DNA from: Pilatotrama ljubarskyi
Lineage: Eukaryota > Basidiomycota > Agaricomycetes > Polyporales > Polyporaceae
Assembly (NCBI GenBank): GCA_022385805.1
Contig: MU277671.1
Coordinates: 442,808-506,807 of the forward strand
Length of the DNA: 64,000 nt
Direction of reading: 5' to 3'
The notes under the pieces were generated by a model, which worked only from the letters and a program-made list of their open reading frames with translations, had not been told where the DNA came from and made no database searches. Below, in pieces: positions 59,201 to 64,000 of this stretch. Within the stretch, counting starts at the first letter, position 1; each line of letters starts with the position of its first letter. A program made the position numbers and the translations under genes.

Positions 59201-59742
59201 TTCATCAGGCCTGGCCGTTCATCCTCAATCGCCTCAACGACGCGGAGACGTTCGTAGTGAGTGCTGCTGCCGACCTCATCGCAGCCTTCGCGACACATGT
59301 CGGGGACTTCATGTACCGGCGCATTTGGGACGATGTCTGGCCGCGATTCCGAGGCCTCTTACTCAGCCTCGAGCGCGCGGACGCGAGCAGCGCCCTCGCA
59401 CGTCGCGGCCCCGCTATCGGGTCGGAGTCTGCCTATACGCACTCCCACAGGCTCTACCGTTCCATCATCCGGACTCTCGTTGCGGCGGCTAAAGGAGTGC
59501 AGGCGCAGGATGCGACGAATTGGGAAGTCATTGTACTCTTCAGACGCTTTCTGCACCGTGAAGTCCACGAGGAGCTTCAGGCATGCGCCAGGGAGCTGTA
59601 CATCGCGCTGTGCAGGAACAACGAAGACGCGGTGTGGTTAGGGCTATCCGCGACGCTGGGTTGGATCGAGGGGAGTGTGGTCTTCCTGCGGGAGCCGAAA
59701 TGGGATATTGAGGATAATGTCAGGTTAATCCTACAGCCCTGA
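56289..59742 (+). CDS. TTI1: TELO2-interacting protein 1 homologue (TTT complex)
   Basis: Two exons, 56289-56327 and 56383-59742; 1132 residues. The protein is almost entirely helical HEAT-type repeat, with IPSVLQLLTQLRDTL near the N-terminus and ITQ..LFLTHG..QIRARILLLLANAVPVL and LNDAETFVVSAAADLIAAFATHVGDFMYRRIWDDVWPRF-type blocks near the C-terminus that fit Tti1. With Tel2 and Tti2 it helps mature PI3K-like kinases such as TOR, ATM and ATR. The large exon has no good ATG at its open end; the 39-base upstream exon supplies one (MEDGNPSRSTFQR) and joins into LKAICVPLLGNALL, a block expected in this family. An acidic, Pro-rich linker lies near residues 840-920. Confidence 0.9.
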
Positions 59743-59881
59743 ACTTGAAGGATCACAACGGTCCGAGGGCATCGCATAGTTATCAACTGATCTGCTCTCA
59801 TCGAAGTATTATATACATCTGATCGCAAGGCACATGAAGGGTTGACTTCAGTGTAGGATGGTATGGACCGGAAATGACATC

Positions 59882-61319
59882 CTAAGCGAGAATAGCGTGT
59901 CGTCGGAGGATGACTCCTGCTTCTGAGAAAAGAGCCGCTGAGGCGTCGTCCCTGCGAAGTAGTAGTGAATTACAGGATATCAAACGGGAGAAGGATGATC
60001 CTTACACTTTGTAACTGAGATTGTACACGACTTCTGTCACGCCCGTTTGGATAATTTTGATCGTGCACTTGAGGCAGGGACAGCTGCGGAGCAAGCATGA
60101 TTGAATAACCCGGACACACTCTCTGAAATCGCCGCGCCCACGTATTGCAGTACAGCACCGCTCCATCGCCAACCCTCTCCCTGCCAGCTTCCAGTAGGGC
60201 GTTCTCCTCGGCATGGAGACAGAGACACTCATCGGGAGTTTCGCTCGCTGTATTGCACCGAGCGCAGCCGCCCTCGTTGCAGTTTGTCAACCCGCGCGGA
60301 GTCCCGTTGTACCTGGAATAGTCGTAAGATAAGAGAATGGATGACTACCGTGCTAGTTCATACCCGGTGGAAACAACGCGCTTGTTGCGCACAAGGATGG
60401 CGCCAACGCGCCGTTTCATGCAATTTGACCTCTGCGACGCCAGAGAAGCTAATTCCATGAAGTACGTATCCCATCCCGGGCGTAGTCGCTCAGGGTCCAT
60501 GAGATTCAACTCCATGAGGTGTTCTTGCAGCCCCGAGATCGTCTCGAACGAATTAACTACGTGGACGTGTGCCAACTGGTTGAGGCTGCGAAACGATTCT
60601 TGCGGCCGTTGTGCAGGCCCCGCGGTCTGGAGGCTGGGAGTATGTTGGCCGCGGCCCTGGGGGCCGTAGTAAAATGCATCGTGTTCTCTGATGAAGTCCT
60701 CCAAGGAGGGTTTCAACTCTGACCTGAGGGATGGAATGAGCAAATGCGTCTGGTGCCAAGCAATCTGCTCACCAAATCAGACTACGCCGATATCGTATCA
60801 GGAGCGGAGCGTCCACGCTCACGACCAAGACAAACGGCCGGGTCATGAATTCGTCCAGCATATCGGGGGTGTCAAGGTCCGTTGTGACGAAATCTGTGCG
60901 CCAGTTTTTGGTGACATGAGCGAGCATGTCCGATGACGAGTGGAACCATATCGGTTGAACTTGTTCTTGGTCAGGTGCAGGAGAAGGCAGACATGATGAA
61001 ATAGGCGACGCCATGGAGAGGAAGGATATACGGTGGTGGGCGGATCCAGTTTCGGAAGACGAAAATCGCTCGAGATCTTCCTGGTCGCCGGCCTCCAACT
61101 TGGGGCCGTGGCCCGGAGTGCCATCACTGACAGCGGTGAGATCCTGGTCGCATTACTGTTTTTAAAGGCCGCCATTTGCGGACGCAGTACTGGACTGTGA
61201 CATACCTTGCCCGATGAGTGGTCGAGAAGCTTCACAGGAATGAAGCCCTTATGCTTCGACAAGAAGTTCTGGAGCGTCGATTTGCCTGCTAGTCGGGTTC
61301 CGATGATGGCGATGAACAT
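59882..61319 (-). CDS. DCD1: Deoxycytidylate (dCMP) deaminase with N-terminal P-loop-like domain
   Basis: Six exons in transcription order: 61206-61319, 60773-61143, 60364-60723, 60142-60312, 60006-60083, 59882-59951; 387 residues. The C-terminal half is a CDA-fold deaminase: zinc ligands H315 (in LHAEENALLEAG), C342 and C345 (in CPCLKC), and catalytic E317. The Cys-rich NCNEGGCARC insert is typical of dCMP deaminases. The N-terminus carries GTRLAGKST (residues 7-15), a good Walker A match, followed by sequence that looks like a nucleotide-kinase remnant (VLVVSVDAPLLIRYRR). The enzyme makes dUMP for dTMP synthesis. The 49-base intron at 60724-60772 is the least certain join. Convergent with TTI1, 139 bases away. 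Confidence 0.92.
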
Positions 61320-61944
61320 TGCAAAAAAGGCTTTATGGGGCGCGGCAGCAACCTATCTCGAGCGGGTCCTCTTGAGACTTGTCCAGTGGCTCTCAGTTCA
61401 TACGATGGAATCCGAGTCCGCCGACCAGACCGAGTCCACCGCTGTCCACCGCCCGCGTATGACCCTGACGCCCAACGAGGTTACCGATGGCTGTGTATCG
61501 ACGCTACAGATCTAGATCTGCGCCTCCCGCCTGTCGTTCAACTCTTCGCGATCGGTGGACTGGCTGGATCATTCACCACGTTAAACGGGTCCACGGCGCA
61601 AGCAACAGCATCGTAAATTCTCCGGGGTTTCCCCTCTAACGTGAGAAAGTCCTACAGAGCCTGAAGGAGGTACGCGGAACTCTATAGTGCATTCGCTTTG
61701 ACTGATGAATGGTTCGAGTGTGCGTCAGACTACGGCTGGTGTCTAACTCCACACAATAACTTGCTTCACGTATGTCACCGAGCAATACAAGCACTGTCGG
61801 CGATGTCTGAAACGCCACCCAGACCAACGCACTCCATCTGCATCAACCGCGTTGAAGCCTGTGCAGAAGTGAATCGATGAGCACCGATGGCTAAGATCAC
61901 ACACGGACGGTGGAAATCTTCACTTCTCGGCATTCGCGGAATCC
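61320..61944. other. Region between POP3 and DCD1
   Basis: About 625 bases between tandem minus-strand genes: POP3 3' UTR and DCD1 promoter. A plus-strand open frame with an ATG at 61335 runs 93 codons to 61616, but it has no recognised domain and I do not call it a gene. Confidence 0.45.
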
Positions 61945-63031
61945 TCATGACGGTCGAGGCTTTGGCGTGATGGTGACATGCTTGGGAACAGAAGACAGTC
62001 GGCGGCGCTCCTTGGCAGCTGATCGTTCACGGAGGCGCTTTTCTTTCGCGGCTTTCATGTCTTTGGGGGCCGTGGTCCGAACTTGTTTGACGTGGGTGGG
62101 GATCAATGGTACTGCGGGAATAGAGGTCGAGGGTTCCAGCCAAGGAGCAGTTAAACGCGGGATGTTTACAAGCAAGGCCGCCAAAGCCGGAAATCCTGGC
62201 GCGGAAGCCTGGGCAACCCGTGAGCATCAGTCAACGGAAACATGATTTACATTACCTCAACGAGTAAGATGGAAGCTCTTCGTAGGCCTACCGCTTCGGC
62301 CAGTGTATGTTCTGCGCCCTTGGGCAGCGGCACCAGCCACGTTGTGCCGGAAGATGTACTTGCGCGGGAGTTGCACGCCGCGACAAGACAAGGGATGTGG
62401 CCTATGAGTGCAGGCGGGTCGACGTCTGCGCGGCAGGCAACCACTACACGACTTCGATGGGAAGCATCACCCCTCTGCACTGCATCATCACTCCCGGCTG
62501 CTACGGAGGAACGGTGCGAGATACTCAACGCCTCGAGGCGCTTGGTCACTTCGTTGATGCCGACGGTAAGAGAATTGAGAGCCGGCGGGATAGCGATAGC
62601 ACCATCGACGGGCATCGCGTCAGTCACGTCAGTGGCTTGTGTCCGAATTCCGTGGTCGGCAGCGCTTCGAGCGTCCTGCGTTACCGCCGCACCAGAGAGC
62701 TTCTTCGCTTTGTTGGACTCGTTATCGTCTGCAGACGATTGAGAGCGGCGCCTCTTTCGACGCCCGAGTCGCTCACGAGATACGTTATAAGCCGCTACGC
62801 CATCGAGCATATCCACGACACACGCTAGGACCGCGTTCTGGATATTGAAGGGAACAGAGGGCCTGCGAACGTTAGGGATCCACCCGCCCCTATGATGGAC
62901 AGAAAACTTCACCATTGAACTCGGAACGGATTGTCAACGACGCTCCTAAACAGCACCTTGCGCTCTGCGTCGTCTCGAGCTTTCGCACGGTTCGATATGC
63001 TCGTGTGGGCCCGCGCCACTTGCTCAGACAT
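61945..63031 (-). CDS. POP3: RNase P / RNase MRP subunit Pop3 (L7Ae-like, Rpp38 group)
   Basis: Three exons in transcription order: 62913-63031, 62256-62862, 61945-62208; 329 residues. The join of exons 1 and 2 restores VVDNPFRVQWPSVPFNIQN, the N-terminal signature I associate with fungal Pop3. A basic GRRKRRR stretch follows. Toward the C-terminus VPLPKGAEHTLAEAVGLRRASILL resembles the RNA-binding end of L7Ae-fold proteins, and the tail is basic (KDMKAAKEKRLRERSAAKERRR). The protein helps RNase P and MRP process tRNA and rRNA precursors. The first intron has a textbook CTAAC branch site 8 bases before CAG. Without it the frame would start at the ATG whose last base is read as part of that donor, giving a poor N-terminus. 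Confidence 0.83.
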
Positions 63032-63854
63032 GTCGACTCAATTCCGAATTGCAGAGCTGTGCGCGTGCTGTATGAGTCAAAAGATGAGTATCGCAAAGGG
63101 CAGGTACGCCACCAGTAACTTTCTTAGTGACGCAGGCTGCCGCTGGGCTGCGCGAGTTGTTGCTGGGCGCTACAGACCGATGCGGTGAATGTTGAGCACA
63201 CGCAAAGTACAAGTACAAGGCATGCGCAGCTGTCAAACAGCTGCCATGGGCGCTTACACGCTTCGACCCGAATAGTTCTAGCGCCCTCCGGCAATGGACG
63301 AGAGGTGCGCAAACCCTGCCTGCCACCATATCCCTCTCTTTCTTACCGTCCTCCCCCCAAAAAAACTTCCCTATAGCATTGCACATGTCAAGCTGACACG
63401 CTGAGACTCCAAAGCTTTGAGGCTGGGCTACGCGGTGCAAAATTCTCTGATGGGCATTCTATGATTCCCGGTCCGGGAGAACGACCCGTTTCCGTGAATA
63501 ATACAGGGGAAATGCGGAGTAAGCGACGCTGTATGCCACTCACTCAGGCGTGATGAAGAGGGCTTACTCCTTGTGTTCGTACCAGACATGCTGATTGTTG
63601 CTACTGGATATGCCTGGGTGACCGGGGCGAGCGCTTGCGCGTGAGCGTCGAGCGCAAGATCAATGCATCTCGGCACGGACGACCACCTTTCGCCTCCGTG
63701 TGGTCGTGGAGGAACATACTCGACATGACAGTATCCTTGGCACGCTATCAGCGCTGCCTGCTTCCTACATGTACCTAGCGTCCCAGCCTCTATAAATTGG
63801 AGTGCGTTCTTCTATCCTTTCCAGGCCTCCAACAGACCAACTTGAACCTCCAGC
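63032..63854. promoter_or_regulatory. Divergent region between POP3 and the right-edge gene
   Basis: About 820 bases. Its right end holds a TATA box for the edge gene. I see no other gene. Confidence 0.45.
63791..63797 (+). promoter_or_regulatory. TATA box of the right-edge gene
   Basis: TATAAAT, about 64 bases upstream of the ATG at 63855. Position suits a core promoter. Confidence 0.55.
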
Positions 63855-64000
63855 ATGTCTTTGGCACAAGCTCCAGCGACACATACGGTTTCTCTCTTTC
63901 GACACCCATTACACTTTCCTTCCACCGTCTGGGCCTCCCTGGAGGGTTGCCCGCAAAGCTCCAACATAATCTACGCACATGCCGCCAAGCTCGCCGAGAT
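63855..64000 (+). CDS. N-terminal part of a gene cut by the window edge
   Basis: The frame is open from ATG 63855 to the window end, 48 codons, beginning MSLAQAPATHTVSLFRHP. A TATA box and a short leader precede it. The VWASLEGCPQSSNIIYAHAAKL stretch reminds me of the first helix of some fungal GNAT-type acetyltransferases, but 48 residues are too few to decide. The rest lies beyond the window. Confidence 0.5.
   Translation, partial: MSLAQAPATHTVSLFRHPLHFPSTVWASLEGCPQSSNIIYAHAAKLAE

Noticed and set aside
61335..61616. Possible 93-residue plus-strand gene
   Set aside because: No recognised motif, no TATA box, and it lies in the probable promoter of DCD1. Not enough to support a gene.

Overview
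This 64-kb window is nuclear DNA from a filamentous basidiomycete, most likely an Agaricomycete. The genes are closely packed on both strands. They carry many introns of about 45-65 bases with GT..AG ends, coding GC is high, and the protein set is typically fungal (Tea1/Kel1-type kelch protein, two Pal1-type proteins, Sld2, fused ADE5,7 and fused PABA synthase). The species cannot be named from the sequence alone. I traced exon joins by hand. For 23 of the 26 gene models the exon lengths sum to a multiple of three and the splice phases agree; the F-box model is a single open frame with one optional in-frame intron, and the last gene is cut by the window edge. No RNA evidence was available.

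Left third (1-26.6 kb): after 1.4 kb with no clear gene come a kelch/coiled-coil polarity protein (+), the rRNA-processing factor RRP5 (-), the U2 snRNP subunit SF3A2/PRP11 (+), a secreted guanyl-specific RNase of the T1 family (-), a 1.8-kb gap, a long low-complexity Pal1-like protein (-) facing the replication initiator SLD2 (+), an F-box-like protein (+), proteasome subunit RPN5 (+) and mitochondrial ribosomal protein mS23/Rsm25 (-).

Middle (26.6-45 kb): a tiny three-exon metallothionein with a TATA box, an Lnt-like membrane carbon-nitrogen hydrolase, a 655-aa protein of unknown function followed 18 bases later by a 129-aa protein of unknown function, PAL1 (-) facing ADE5,7 (+), and an ankyrin/CCCH zinc-finger protein (-). 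Upstream of the last lies a perfect 313-bp inverted repeat (44254-44566 and 44735-45047) around a 168-bp spacer. It is the most striking non-genic structure in the window.

Right third (45-64 kb): a bacterial-type NAD-dependent glycerol-3-phosphate dehydrogenase with a probable mitochondrial leader (-), syntaxin SED5 (+), the nucleolar RRM protein NOP6 (-), the NEDD8-conjugating enzyme UBC12 (-), a 2-oxoglutarate/Fe(II)-type oxygenase (+), fused aminodeoxychorismate synthase ABZ1 (-), the TTT-complex subunit TTI1 (+), dCMP deaminase DCD1 (-), RNase P/MRP subunit POP3 (-), and the start of one more gene at the right edge.

Most genes are housekeeping and unrelated in function, so this is ordinary core-genome gene order rather than a biosynthetic or defence cluster. 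I did not find a new multi-gene system. The best leads are the inverted repeat, the very short 5' coding exons, the Lnt-like enzyme, the tight tandem pair at 31.4-34.0 kb, and the unrecognised proteins.
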